From NCBI GenBank assembly GCA_022009775.1, contig CP091723.1:620001-684000 (forward strand): 64,000 bases of DNA, given 5' to 3'. The notes below the pieces were generated by a model that ran no database searches, was not told the DNA's origin, and saw only the letters and a program-made list of their open reading frames with translations. Below are positions 18,147 through 27,573 of the stretch, piece after piece (position 1 is the first letter of the stretch; each line of letters begins with the position of its first letter). Origin of the DNA: Christensenella sp. (GTDB lineage Bacteria; Bacillota; Clostridia; Christensenellales; CAG-917). The position numbers and the translations under genes are program-made.

Positions 18147-19250
18147 TTTGTTTTCGCAGTATTCGCAGAACGCATACATATCCTTCACTTCCACTTTCGT
18201 GCCGTCGTCAAGGATTGCAGTGCCGCTCCAAATGCCGTGGACTTGGTGACAGTGCATGCGAAGAAGATTGAGAACGTTAAGGTCGCCGTGATGGTCGTAG
18301 AACGGTTTCATGGTGAAATCGAATCTGCCGTCCTGAGATATGAAATGCCAGTCATTTGAGAATTTGTCGGGTTTGGGGAAAACTTCGACGTCGACGGGGC
18401 CGAACTTATGCGCTTTGCCGTCCCAGAAAATCGCGGTTTCGGTTGCGTGTGATTCGTCACCGATTCCCCACGTGATTTCAAAGCCGAAGATATGGTCTTT
18501 GCCGTCTGCGCCCTTTACGACTTTTGAACCGTTGCCCCAGTACCAAACCATTTTGTAGGGAGTGTTGACTCTGCCCCAGTCAAGAAAAGCGAACGTGTCT
18601 TTTTTGTCAAAAGTCCACACCTTGTCGCCCCAGCGGAAAGTGCCTTCGCAAGGCATACTGTTTTGCTTGGTGGTCATAAAATATCTCGTCGGCATGCCTG
18701 AAAACGGCAAAACGGTGGTGATATTTTCAAGACCGTCCATTATGTCCATCGAGAAATTGCACTCGACTTCTTTGCCCTTGAATTTGCCTTTGAAATACAA
18801 CGTGCGAGAATTCGTTTTGGTGTCAAACTTGACGTACGTGTTGCCGACGGTATGTTCGAGAACGTTCGGCTCGTCGCCCTTCGGAGGAAGCATATACTTT
18901 TTGCCGCCGAGAAACAGTCCCGTGCATTCGAGTATCGTTCCCGTATGCAATTTTGAATTGTTCTGTCTGTGTTTAAGATCCGTTATGGACGCTTGTGCAA
19001 AGCCGCCGATGGAGATGTTGGCAAAGTTGATTTGCACCATCATTTCTCCGTTTGAAATCTGATAAAAATCCCATTCTTTTTTGCGGTTTGCAGGTCTTGC
19101 GTTTTCGCGTTCGTACTCGAATACGTTGTGTCTTGCCCAGCCGGGCGCAAGCAAAGTGCCGTCTTTTGCCAACAACTTGGTCGGCTCGGTATACTCCGTT
19201 TGTTTGCTGTTGACTTCACCGTCAATCCAACTCGGATAAGTTCTTCTCAT
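18141..19250 (-). CDS. DUF2804 family protein, copy 2
   Basis: A 369-residue paralog of the gene at 9064-10101, with the shared LDWGR segment, the KEWDFYQISNGEM (versus KEWDYYYISNKEF) region and the C-terminal LDDGT / NKW ending. No catalytic motif or signal peptide can be named. The start is the ATG at 19250, seven bases after AAGGAG. Its own strong promoter lies upstream. The two copies have diverged considerably in the middle, so the duplication is not recent, yet their 3' ends carry an almost identical ~33-bp sequence derived from a repeat element. Confidence 0.87.
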   Translation of the reverse strand: MRRTYPSWIDGEVNSKQTEYTEPTKLLAKDGTLLAPGWARHNVFEYERENARPANRKKEWDFYQISNGEMMVQINFANISIGGFAQASITDLKHRQNNSKLHTGTILECTGLFLGGKKYMLPPKGDEPNVLEHTVGNTYVKFDTKTNSRTLYFKGKFKGKEVECNFSMDIMDGLENITTVLPFSGMPTRYFMTTKQNSMPCEGTFRWGDKVWTFDKKDTFAFLDWGRVNTPYKMVWYWGNGSKVVKGADGKDHIFGFEITWGIGDESHATETAIFWDGKAHKFGPVDVEVFPKPDKFSNDWHFISQDGRFDFTMKPFYDHHGDLNVLNLLRMHCHQVHGIWSGTAILDDGTKVEVKDMYAFCEYCENKW

Positions 19251-19309
19251 TTTCCCACTCCTTATAACTTTGCGTTTACGTTTATCGTCACATAAACGAT
19301 TATATGTTT

Positions 19310-19338
19310 ATTATACAATATAAATGCGTGCGTTTCAA
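19310..19338 (-). promoter_or_regulatory. Promoter of DUF2804 copy 2
   Basis: TTGAAA-N17-TATAAT on the minus strand, 60 bases upstream of the start. Confidence 0.8.
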
Positions 19339-19407
19339 TAGCGATTTCCATACAAACGTATGCAAACACGTCTTATAAACTTGCCGGCAAAAACGGCAAG
19401 AAAGAGT

Positions 19408-19436
19408 TTGGCATTATTAAAACGGTTTGCTATAAT
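19408..19436 (+). promoter_or_regulatory. Promoter giving a leaderless trmO message
   Basis: TTGGCA-N17-TATAAT. The expected transcription start (about 19443) coincides with the ATG at 19444, and no SD is present. Confidence 0.7.
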
Positions 19437-19443
19437 AAAAAAC

Positions 19444-20119
19444 ATGAAAGAATTTACGATAAAACCGATAGCGCATATCTCGACGCCGTTCAAAGAAAAA
19501 TTCGGCATACCACGTCAAAGCGGAAGAGTGAACGCGGTCGGGAGAATAGTTTTCACTCCCCGAGTTCCGCAACCCCGACGCGATACGCGGCATAGACGGC
19601 TTCTCTCATATATGGCTGATTTTCGATTTTTCGGAAGCACATCGCAACGAATGGAATGCAACCGTGCGTCCGCCCCGTCTCGGCGGCAATGTAAAAATGG
19701 GCGTTTTTGCAACGCGCTCGCCGTTCCGTCCCAACTCGCTCGGTCTGAGTCTTGTCAAACTCGTGTCCGTCGAACACACTCAAAGCGACGGAGACGTGCT
19801 TGTCGTCGAAGGCGTTGACCTTCTTGACGGCACACCGATTTACGATATAAAGCCCTATCTTGCAACAGACGTAAAGACTGACGCAACGTTCGGATTTTCG
19901 GCGGATTGCGACTCTCACCGTCTTGCCGTAAACGACGAAAAACTTATCGTCTCGGACGAAAGCGTACGCGCAAAAATCAGAGAGTGCATAGCGCAAGACC
20001 CGCGCCCCGCATATCAGGAAGACGGCAGAATATACGGAATGAGATACGACGACCACAACGTAAAATTTACGGTTGAAAACAACGTCGCAACAGTGGTTTC
20101 GGTTGAAATAAAGCGATAA
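19444..20119 (+). CDS. trmO: tRNA (adenine-N6)-methyltransferase TrmO (YaeB/TsaA family), one frameshift
   Basis: TrmO methylates N6-threonylcarbamoyl-adenosine 37 in certain tRNAs using S-adenosylmethionine and has an unusual all-beta barrel. Family features: the N-terminal PIAHISTPFKEKFGIPRQSG, then DGFSHIWLIFDF, then GVFATRSPFRPNSLGLS. Dropping one C from the CCCC at 19558-19561 joins the N-terminal reading to FRNPDAIRGIDGFSH and gives ~224 residues, normal for the family. The start at 19444 is set by the leaderless promoter. A terminator follows the stop. Confidence 0.92.
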
Positions 20120-20182
20120 AAAACAATAGGCGCGACTTTTAATTAATAAACAATTTTTCAATAACAGATATTTTACATATAA

Positions 20183-20207
20183 AAAACGCACTCATAAAGT
20201 GCGTTTT
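20183..20207. terminator. Bidirectional intrinsic terminator
   Basis: AAAACGCACT/AGTGCGTTTT stem with a five-base loop between convergent trmO and the EamA transporter gene. Confidence 0.85.
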
Positions 20208-20298
20208 CTGCATTTTAATATATTTTCTTTTATAAATCTGCAACTTACCCGTTTGCTTTTCAAAAGCAACAAAGAAACTTCGCGTTTTTTAATTGCGT

Positions 20299-21231
20299 CT
20301 AATCTATGAAGAACTTGCTATCGTTGACTTTGAGCATAATCTGCGGGACATGTTGCTGGGCAAGGAACACCGCAAACAACACGAGCAGACAGCCTACGAA
20401 TTCTTTTGCCGTGTACGTTTCACCGAGAATGGCGACTCCCGACACGAGCGCGATTACGGATTCGAGCGACATTATGAGCGTGCAAAGTTCGGGCGGCGTG
20501 TATTTTTGACCGACCGTCTGCAACGTGAACCCTATGCCTGCCGAGAATATGCCGACGTAAAGTATAGACAATATATTGCCGCTCAATGCGCTTGCCGGCG
20601 GAAAACCTTGCACTGCCATTGCAGGAAGGCTTAAAAGTGCCGCTACGACAAATTGCACAAACGTAAGTTTGAACGGATCCGTTTCGTCGACGTACTGGTC
20701 GATGAACATGATCTGGAGTGAGAACATCACCGCACAAAGAAGAAGCATCCCGTCCGCTTCCGTAAAGGAAACGTCTGCGCCCGTCATACACATAAGATAA
20801 AACCCGAGAACGCCGATGGCTATCGCAAATTTGCAAAACGGAGAAACTCTGTGGCGCACGAGTATCCCGAGCATAGGCACGATGACAATATAAAGCGCAG
20901 TGATGAAGCCGGTCTTGCCCACCGACGTATGTTCGATGCCGTATTGTTGAAGATTGTTTGCCAAAAACAAGCAAATTCCGCAAAGCGCACCGCCTATAAG
21001 CGTTGCTTTGTTGAACGGTTTCGACTTCTTACCACGCTTTTTGTCCACGAAAAAGTTGACGACAAGCATCAGCCCTATCACCGCGACGGCGAGAGAAAAA
21101 CGAAGTCCGTTGAAAGTAAAAAACGGCACGGAAGAAGACGCTTGTTGTTGGAATACGAATGCGAATCCCCAAACAAGCGCGCACAAAGACACGAAGAACG
21201 TTCCAAGTAAATTGTGCGATTTTCTTTCCAT
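20299..21231 (-). CDS. DMT superfamily transporter (EamA type)
   Basis: A 310-residue membrane protein with about ten hydrophobic helices arranged as two EamA repeats. The first opens with ALVWGFAFVFQQQAS and the second with the helix after GADVSFTEADG. SLESVIALVSGVAILGE in the ninth helix is the typical EamA signature. Family members export or import small metabolites, often amino acids or nucleotide-type compounds; the substrate cannot be inferred. It follows rsmA by 50 bases on the same strand and is probably co-transcribed with it. The RBS is weak. Confidence 0.92.
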   Translation of the reverse strand: MERKSHNLLGTFFVSLCALVWGFAFVFQQQASSSVPFFTFNGLRFSLAVAVIGLMLVVNFFVDKKRGKKSKPFNKATLIGGALCGICLFLANNLQQYGIEHTSVGKTGFITALYIVIVPMLGILVRHRVSPFCKFAIAIGVLGFYLMCMTGADVSFTEADGMLLLCAVMFSLQIMFIDQYVDETDPFKLTFVQFVVAALLSLPAMAVQGFPPASALSGNILSILYVGIFSAGIGFTLQTVGQKYTPPELCTLIMSLESVIALVSGVAILGETYTAKEFVGCLLVLFAVFLAQQHVPQIMLKVNDSKFFID

Positions 21232-21281
21232 AAGCTATCTTTTATTTTATGATTTCTCTCTATATTGCGTTCAAAAACAAG

Positions 21282-22133
21282 TCACACCGTTTCGCTTTGA
21301 GCCTTTTCAAGCGCGCGATTGAGAACGATATAATCGTTCAGCGAAAGTGCTTCGCCCCTAACGAGCGGATTGAATCCGCATGACGCAATAAGTTCGGTTG
21401 CGTCTTGTTTGCTCATCTTGAAAGCAACGGACAAGTTGTTTGCAAGCGTTTTTCTGCGCATTGCAAACGAGCCGCGTATAAGTTTGTGAAGAAGCGCGGC
21501 GTTTTCTCCGTCGAGTTTGTGGCGGTCAATATCTATGCGCACCACCGCACTGTCCACGTTCGGCGCAGGATAAAACATATTTCGGTTGACGTTTCTCGTG
21601 ACTTTCGCGTTTCCTGCCGATTCTATTGCAAGCGTGATTGCGGAATAATCCGCCGTGTTTGCCTTTGCAACGAATCTGTCCGCGACTTCTTTTTGTACCA
21701 TAATCGTGAGACTTTCGACGTCGAGCGCGCTTTCGATAAATCTCATTGCAAGCGGTGTCGTGATGTAATACGGAAGATTTGCAACCACTTTGAATCTGTC
21801 GCCGACGATTGATTTCAACTCGTCGTCTTTCATTTTGAGCACGTCACGGAATACGACTTCTACGTTGTCAACGCCTTGAAGCGAAAGTTCGAGAACGGGT
21901 TTGAGATTGCCGTCCACTTCAAAAGAGTAGACTTTCTTTGCGGCCTTTGCAAGCGCACGCGTGAGCGTACCTGCCCCCGTACCTATTTCGACGACGACGT
22001 CGTCTTCCGTCACTCCGCTGTCCTGAACGATTGCGTCAAGAAGATTGCCGTCGGTGATGAAATTTTGCCCGAGAGCCTTGTTGAAGCGGAAATTCGTACC
22101 GCGGATGATGTCTTTTATGCTGTTGTTTTCCAT
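21282..22133 (-). CDS. rsmA: 16S rRNA dimethyladenosine transferase
   Basis: RsmA (KsgA) dimethylates two adjacent adenines in helix 45 of 16S rRNA late in small-subunit assembly. The 283-residue protein has LGQNFITDGNLL at its start, SAM-binding VVEIGTGAGTLTRAL (motif I), the catalytic NLPYYITTPL (motif IV), and the C-terminal helical domain ending in a SLNDYIVLNRAL segment. AAGGAA precedes the ATG at 22133. It heads a short transcript with the EamA gene. Confidence 0.97.
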   Translation of the reverse strand: MENNSIKDIIRGTNFRFNKALGQNFITDGNLLDAIVQDSGVTEDDVVVEIGTGAGTLTRALAKAAKKVYSFEVDGNLKPVLELSLQGVDNVEVVFRDVLKMKDDELKSIVGDRFKVVANLPYYITTPLAMRFIESALDVESLTIMVQKEVADRFVAKANTADYSAITLAIESAGNAKVTRNVNRNMFYPAPNVDSAVVRIDIDRHKLDGENAALLHKLIRGSFAMRRKTLANNLSVAFKMSKQDATELIASCGFNPLVRGEALSLNDYIVLNRALEKAQSETV

Positions 22134-22274
22134 ATTTTTCCTTACGCAATACCGAATAATTCAAATCGACTTGCACATTCTAACTACACACGACAACTTC
22201 GTGTCATACCAAAGACGAAAAGTCTGAAGTACAAAAGATAAAAACGGAAGATTCCCCCTTTCGTTTTTATTTTT

Positions 22275-22892
22275 TTAATACTCCGTATCTTCTCTTATCG
22301 TCTCTCTGACCTTGTAGTGCGCACCCGCTTGCTTTGCGAGTTCTCCGCACGCCTTGATTTCGTCTTCCCCTATGAAATCGACAACAGACATGGTCGTGTC
22401 TATGCCTGCGTCGACGCAATCTTTCGTGAATTTTAGCATCGCGTCGAAAGCCGCTTCGCCGTACTTGCTGCGGCATATCTCCTGATATGTCTCTTTGTTC
22501 GACGCATTGAGCGAAATAGACACGCTGTCAACGTACGGCGCAATGAGTTTTGCAACGTCGTCGCGGTTGTTTATGAGATTGCCAAGTCCGTTTGTGTTGA
22601 TACGAACGTGGCAACCTTTGTTTTTAATATAAGGCCCGATTTGCGAAATCATGGAAAGGTTGCAAAGCGGCTCTCCGAAACCGCAAAAAACCACTTCTTT
22701 GTATTTCTTCAAGTCGTACATGGAAAGGTCGTCCACAAGTTCCTGATAAGTGGGTTCTTTAAGTAGCCACAACTCGCTTCCGCTCACGCCGTCCTTTATG
22801 TTGCGGATACAAAATTCGCAATTGTTGGGGCAACGATTTGTGATATTGAGATAAAGGCTGTCGCCGAATTCATACACGTAATTGTTGGTCAT
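22275..22892 (-). CDS. TatD-associated radical SAM protein
   Basis: A 205-residue radical SAM protein with the cluster-binding CPNNCEFC (Cys 21, 25, 28) and FCGFGEPL as the GGE-type SAM-binding segment. Length, sequence style and the tatD gene directly upstream on the same strand (118 bases away) match the TatD-linked radical SAM family (TIGR04038 as I recall it). The reaction is unknown. The only other Cys residues are near ~135 and in the C-terminal half, so there is no clear second cluster motif. Its repeated pairing with TatD across Firmicutes suggests a shared role. Confidence 0.85.
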   Translation of the reverse strand: MTNNYVYEFGDSLYLNITNRCPNNCEFCIRNIKDGVSGSELWLLKEPTYQELVDDLSMYDLKKYKEVVFCGFGEPLCNLSMISQIGPYIKNKGCHVRINTNGLGNLINNRDDVAKLIAPYVDSVSISLNASNKETYQEICRSKYGEAAFDAMLKFTKDCVDAGIDTTMSVVDFIGEDEIKACGELAKQAGAHYKVRETIREDTEY

Positions 22893-23010
22893 TTTCTTTT
22901 TCCCGAGTGCCGCCTACATCTCGCTTACCTGCGAACTGCGACACGTTTTATACTTTAATTATATTTTCAGATTTATTTGTTCGTTTGCCCGCTATATCGC
23001 AAACGGCCGT

Positions 23011-23793
23011 TCATATTGCTTGTTGTATACGATAAAACAGCCTTTTTGCGTTTTTCGTGGTTATATCGTCAATTTCTTCGCGGCTTATTCCCAGCACTTC
23101 GCTTGCCTTGTCCGCAACGAGATTCACATATTTAGGCTCGTTGACTTGTCCCCTGAAGGGTACGGGCGTCATATACGGGCAATCCGTTTCGAGCACCAGT
23201 CTTTCAAGCGGAACGGCTGACAGCGATTCTATATTATGCTTTGCGTTTTTGAAAGTTATCGCGCCGCCGAAAGAGTAATATGCGTCGAGTTTGTCGAAGA
23301 TTTTGACGTATTCGGCAGAGCCTGAGTAGCAATGCAGAAGCAGTCCGCAATTTATATACGATTTCATATCGAAAAGTATTTTCCTTGCGTCTTCGTAAGC
23401 GTCTCTTATGTGCAAAACAATAGGAAGTTCGACTTCGTTTGCAAGTTCGATTTGCTCGCAAAACGCTTTCTTTTGCAACTCACGTATACTGTTGTCGTAA
23501 TAATAATCAAGCCCGATTTCGCCTATCGCAACCGCCTTGTTATCACTTGCGAGTTCTCTTATCACGGCGTATTTTTCGTCGTCTGCCGTATCGGAATCGT
23601 GCGGATGTATTCCGGGTGCAAAATACACGCTGTCGTGCCTTGACGCGATGTCTCTTGCAAGCACGCTTGACGGCAAATCGTAGCCGACGCACACCGCACA
23701 CTCTATGCCGTCCGCGCCGAAAGAGCCGACGATTGCGTCTTCTCTTTCCATAAGTTTTTCGTCGTTCAGATGACAGTGAGTGTCAATAAGCAT
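23011..23793 (-). CDS. tatD: TatD-family metal-dependent hydrolase / DNase
   Basis: A complete 260-residue TIM-barrel hydrolase. THCHLND supplies the HxH metal ligands at the N-terminus, GEIGLDYYYD the bridging Glu, VLHIRDA and LHCYSGS further His ligands, and ETDCPYMTP the final Asp. TatD proteins are 3'-5' DNases and may also act on D-aminoacyl or peptide bonds. It is located between metG and the radical SAM gene in one orientation; the order metG-tatD is common in Firmicutes. AAAGG precedes ATG 23793. Confidence 0.95.
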   Translation of the reverse strand: MLIDTHCHLNDEKLMEREDAIVGSFGADGIECAVCVGYDLPSSVLARDIASRHDSVYFAPGIHPHDSDTADDEKYAVIRELASDNKAVAIGEIGLDYYYDNSIRELQKKAFCEQIELANEVELPIVLHIRDAYEDARKILFDMKSYINCGLLLHCYSGSAEYVKIFDKLDAYYSFGGAITFKNAKHNIESLSAVPLERLVLETDCPYMTPVPFRGQVNEPKYVNLVADKASEVLGISREEIDDITTKNAKRLFYRIQQAI

Positions 23794-23860
23794 ATCTTAT
23801 ACCTTTTGTTTGTTCCTTATCGCAAGCAAAGTCGCCTTTTGTGTTTTTTGTTTTTTATAA

Positions 23861-23891
23861 GCAAAGCCGCCTTTTCCAAGACGGCTTTTGC
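23861..23891 (-). terminator. Possible terminator between metG and tatD
   Basis: AAGCCGTCTT/AAGGCGGCTT stem (one mismatch) directly after the metG stop. The T tract on the minus strand is short, so it may only partly stop transcription. Confidence 0.5.
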
Positions 23892-23894
23892 TGA

Positions 23895-25905
23895 TTATCT
23901 GACCGTCGAGCCGCTCTTCACGGGTTTTTCGGGAGTTACGAGCACGATCCGCTCTTCTCCGTTTTCGTCTTTTTCGCAAGCGCAGAGCAACATACCCTGA
24001 CTTTCGATGCCGCGAAGTTTTGCAGGCTTGAGATTGTACACCACGACAACGTTTTTGCCCACCATTTCTTCGGGTGTGTAGAACTTCGCGATACCGCTGA
24101 CGATAGTGCGAGTTTCTTCGCCGATTTGCACGGAGAATTTGAGAAGTTTGTCGGCTTTTTTCGACTTTCTCCGCCGTCACGATTTTGCCGACGCGAAGTG
24201 CGATTTTCGCAAAATCGTCTATGGTGATTTCGTTTATGTCAACGACGTTTTCCACTTTCTTTTCTGCCTTTTTCTCTTGTGTTTTTTTCTCCTGCTTCGG
24301 TTCGGGCTGTTGCTCGGTTTCTTCCTTGATAAGCCCTTTTGCCAAGAGTTCTTTCTTCACTTTGTCGGCGTCTATACGCGCAAACAGATGTTGCGGATTT
24401 TCCGCCACTTTCGTGCCGTTTGCAAGCAATCCGAATTTGTCAAGGTCGTTGAAATCGCGAAGCGTCGTTCCGCATTGCTCTGCAACTTTTTGAGACGTTG
24501 ACGGCATAAACGGATAAAGCATACTTGCGCAAATCACGATAGTTTCCGTGAGATTGTAAAGCACGGTTGCAAGGCGATCTTGTTTCGTATCGTCTTTTGC
24601 AAGCACCCAGGGCATCGTTTCGTCAATGTACTTGTTTGCCCTTCTGAGCACCGTGAATATCTCACCAAGTGCGTCTGCGGTGCGGTATGCGTCTATGTCT
24701 TTAAACACCTTGTCGCGAGCGGCAGTCGCCACCGCTTTCAAATCGTCGTCGACCGCTTCTTTCACGCCTTTGTCGCAAACAACTCCGCCAAAATACTTGT
24801 TTGTCATAGCGACGGTGCGTTGCACGAGATTGCCGTATACGTTGACAAGTTCCGAATTGATGACGTCAATCACCATATCCCAACCGATAAGTCCGTCGTT
24901 GTCGAACGGCATTTGCGAGAGAAGATAATATCTCACCGCATCCACGCCGAAGAAATCGACGAGATCGTCCGCATAGATGACGTTGCCCTTCGATTTTGAC
25001 ATCTTTCCGCCGTTTTGCAAAAGCCACGGATGTCCGTAAATCTGTTTCGGGAGCGGCTCGCCCATCGCCATAAGGAAGATAGGCCAGTAAATCGAGTGGA
25101 AACGTACGATATCCTTTCCGATGATATGGACGTCCGCCGGCCATTCTTTCTTGTACAAATCACTGCTGTTCCCGTCCGCATCATAACCGATACCCGTGAT
25201 GTAGTTGGTGAGCGCGTCAAGCCACACGTACACGACGTGGCGGTTGTCAAAGCTCACGGGAATACCCCACGTAAACGACGTTCTCGACACGCAAAGGTCT
25301 TGAAGACCGGGTTTTAAGAAGTTGTTGACCATCTCGTTTTTGCGCGATTGCGGAACGATGAAATCGGGATGATCTTCATAATATTTCATCAGTCGATCGG
25401 CGTATTTCTGCATATTGAAGAAATAGGCTTCTTCTTCTGCAAGCTTGACTTCTCTGCCGCAGTCCGGACATTTGCCGTCAACGAGTTGGCTCTCCGTCCA
25501 GAACGACTCGCAGGGAGTGCAATACCAACCCTTGTACGAGCCTTTGTATATGTCCCCCTGTTCGTAGAATTTTTTGAAAATTTTCTGCACTTGCTCTTCG
25601 TGTTCTTTGTCGGTGGTGCGGATAAACTTGTCGTACGTGGTGTCCATAAGGTCCCAGATACGTTTGATTTCCGCCGCTTTCTCGTCGACGAATTGCTTGG
25701 GAGTCACTCCCGCCGCTTGTGCTTTGAGTTCTATTTTTTCACCGTGTTCGTCAGTGCCGGTCTGGAAGAACACGTCGTATCCTTCCATCCGTTTCGCTCT
25801 TGCGATGAGGTCGGAAAGCACGATTTCATACGTGTTGCCGATGTGCGGCTTGCCCGACGCGTATGCGATTGCGGTCGTCATATAGAATTTCTTTTTGTCT
25901 TGCAT
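23895..25905 (-). CDS. metG: Methionyl-tRNA synthetase, one frameshift
   Basis: MetG charges tRNA-Met. The signature GKPHIGNTYE (HIGH, ~20), a zinc knuckle CTPCESF...CPDCGR, KMSKSKGN (~302), an anticodon-binding helical domain, a Lys/Glu/Gln-rich linker (QQPEPKQEKKTQEKK), and a C-terminal tRNA-binding OB domain (RVGKIVTAEKVEKADKLLKF) appear in order. Dropping one A from the six-base run at 24156-24161 joins the OB domain and gives ~669 residues. The true start is the ATG at 25905, after GAGGTG; the GTG at 25914 is part of that RBS. The leader from the promoter is short, so there is no T-box. Confidence 0.96.
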
Positions 25906-25957
25906 GTTATTCACCTCAAATCGGGGCTAATGGTGCCCTTCTTTTATAACTTTATAC

Positions 25958-25986
25958 ATTATACATCTTTTATGAATAAAAGTAAA
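25958..25986 (-). promoter_or_regulatory. metG promoter
   Basis: TTTACT-N17-TATAAT on the minus strand. On the opposite strand a TACAAT at 26019-26024 would start the spmA message exactly at its ATG. Confidence 0.7.
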
Positions 25987-26030
25987 CGATTAGTCGCATA
26001 TCTTTGAACGCTTAATAATACAATTTCATC

Positions 26031-26771
26031 ATGAACGCCGCGTTTTTGATTATCAGCGTAATAAGTCTCGTGATAATGACGATTCACTCGCCCGAATCGG
26101 CGTTTTCTTCCATGATAAACGGAGTGAGCGGCGCAATATCTCTTTCAATCAAACTCGTTGCCATTTACGCGGTGTGGCTGTCCGTTCTCGAAATGATGAA
26201 CAAAACCGGTATTGACAAGAAACTGTCCAAAATCCTGAAACCGCTGATAAAAAAGATATTCAAAAAAGAAAGCGAAGAAGCGTACGACTGGATTTGCATC
26301 AACGTGTCGGCAAACATGCTCGGCATGGGCGGAGTCGCAACGCCTGCCGGAATCAAGGCAATGGAAAGAATGCAGGACGGCAGCGAAAAAGCAACTCACA
26401 ATATGGTTATGCTGTTTGTGATAAATGCAACGAGCATACAACTCATTCCCGCAACCGTGATTGCGATGCGTGCTTCGGCAAACTCACAAAACGCGGCAGA
26501 CATAATTCTTCCGACGCTTATATCGAGCGGCATCGCAACGCTTCTGGGAATGATTATATGCAAGATCATGTCACTCAAAAAAGACGACGACGCGGTTTTG
26601 TCATACAGTGTCGCAAACAATGCAAAAAGCAACGAAAAAGGCGGTTTATCAACACATATCTGCAATATAAAATCCGCGTTATGCAAATTAAAACAAAAAC
26701 GAAATGTGTCGAAATCAAAAATAAAACGCGTTAATAAAAGCAAAAATGGCGGGCAAAAATGCAACAAATAA
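26031..26771 (+). CDS. spmA: Spore maturation protein A
   Basis: SpmA is a membrane protein of the nucleoside-recognition (Gate) family, needed in Bacillus and Clostridium for full spore-core dehydration. The 246-residue protein has four to five hydrophobic helices and the family segments SANMLGMGGVATPAGIKAM and NATSIQLIPATVIAMR. A Lys/Asn-rich tail of about 60 residues after the last helix is longer than usual and compositionally different. The start lacks an SD; a TACAAT 7 bases upstream suggests a leaderless message. It overlaps spmB by 13 bases, so the pair is translationally coupled. Its presence marks a sporulating lineage. Confidence 0.93.
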   Translation: MNAAFLIISVISLVIMTIHSPESAFSSMINGVSGAISLSIKLVAIYAVWLSVLEMMNKTGIDKKLSKILKPLIKKIFKKESEEAYDWICINVSANMLGMGGVATPAGIKAMERMQDGSEKATHNMVMLFVINATSIQLIPATVIAMRASANSQNAADIILPTLISSGIATLLGMIICKIMSLKKDDDAVLSYSVANNAKSNEKGGLSTHICNIKSALCKLKQKRNVSKSKIKRVNKSKNGGQKCNK

Positions 26772-27274
26772 GCGTCTACGTTTTGCCTGTACTCGTGATA
26801 ATTTTGCTTGTCGTGTGCATCGTAAAAAAGGTACGCGCCTACGACTGTTTTCTCGTCGGCGCAAAGGAATCTCTTTCTCTCGTCAAAAGCATTTTCCCAT
26901 ATATCGCATCCATTTTCGTCTGCATCGAACTATTCAAAGCGAGCGGTTTATCGAACACGGTTTCGTCGTTTCTCGCAAAACCGCTCGGATATATCGGCGT
27001 GCCGAGCGAGATTGCGGAACTCATATTGCTCGTTCCCTTATCGGGGAACGGGACCACCGCTCTTCTTGAAAAAATAATAGCGGAATACGGCGCGGATTCT
27101 TATATCACGAGATGCGCAAGCGTCATAGCGGGCGGAAGCGAAACGGTGTTCTACATATCCGCCGTATATTTTGCAAGCACAAAAGTTAAGAAACTGCGCT
27201 ACGCAATCCCCGTGTCGCTATTTTGCACGTTTCTCGGCGCGCTCCTTGCCTGCGCACTGTGCCGAATTATGTAA
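26759..27274 (+). CDS. spmB: Spore maturation protein B
   Basis: The 171-residue partner of SpmA with the same Gate domain: SIFPYIASIFVCIELFKASG, then VPLSGNGTTALLE and the signature SVIAGGSETVFYISAVYF. It has about five membrane helices. SpmA and SpmB act together in spore-core dehydration. It overlaps the end of spmA and is followed by a strong terminator, so the two form a complete operon. Confidence 0.95.
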   Translation: MQQISVYVLPVLVIILLVVCIVKKVRAYDCFLVGAKESLSLVKSIFPYIASIFVCIELFKASGLSNTVSSFLAKPLGYIGVPSEIAELILLVPLSGNGTTALLEKIIAEYGADSYITRCASVIAGGSETVFYISAVYFASTKVKKLRYAIPVSLFCTFLGALLACALCRIM

Positions 27275-27290
27275 AAATGCTTGTAAAAGA

Positions 27291-27316
27291 AAAAGGCTCG
27301 CCGTGGCGAGCCTTTT
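27291..27316. terminator. Bidirectional intrinsic terminator after spmB
   Basis: AAAAGGCTCGCC/GGCGAGCCTTTT, a perfect 12-bp stem, between spmB and the convergent DUF1858 gene. Confidence 0.9.
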
Positions 27317-27329
27317 CTCTTGATAAAAT

Positions 27330-27533
27330 TTACTTCTCTTCGCAAACTGCGTTGAGTTTTTCAATGAGTTGGTCAACGTCGATGCCGTGCACGCCTGCCG
27401 CTTCTTCAAGCGTTTCGCCGTGTGCGAGCATGCAGTGCAAGCAATGCATTCCGCTCTCTTGCAATACGTTTGCAAGTTTGTCGGGATCGCCTTGTGCCAA
27501 TACGTCGATGATGAGCATATCTTTCGTGATCAT
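27330..27533 (-). CDS. DUF1858 domain protein
   Basis: A 67-residue protein starting MITKDMLIIDVL with CLHC in the middle and a helical end. This matches the DUF1858 family of small proteins, also found fused to redox or metal-cluster proteins; a CxxC in this position is usual. It may bind a metal or take part in disulfide chemistry; the function is not established. GGAGGT precedes the ATG at 27533, an excellent RBS that fixes the start inside a longer open frame reading over the neighbouring gene. Confidence 0.88.
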   Translation of the reverse strand: MITKDMLIIDVLAQGDPDKLANVLQESGMHCLHCMLAHGETLEEAAGVHGIDVDQLIEKLNAVCEEK

Positions 27534-27573
27534 TGTGTTACCTCCGATATAAGATTGTATAAAAAATATATTT

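Noticed and set aside
25906..25960. T-box leader before metG
   Set aside because: The leader between promoter and start is only ~45 bases, with no T-box core or specifier stem.
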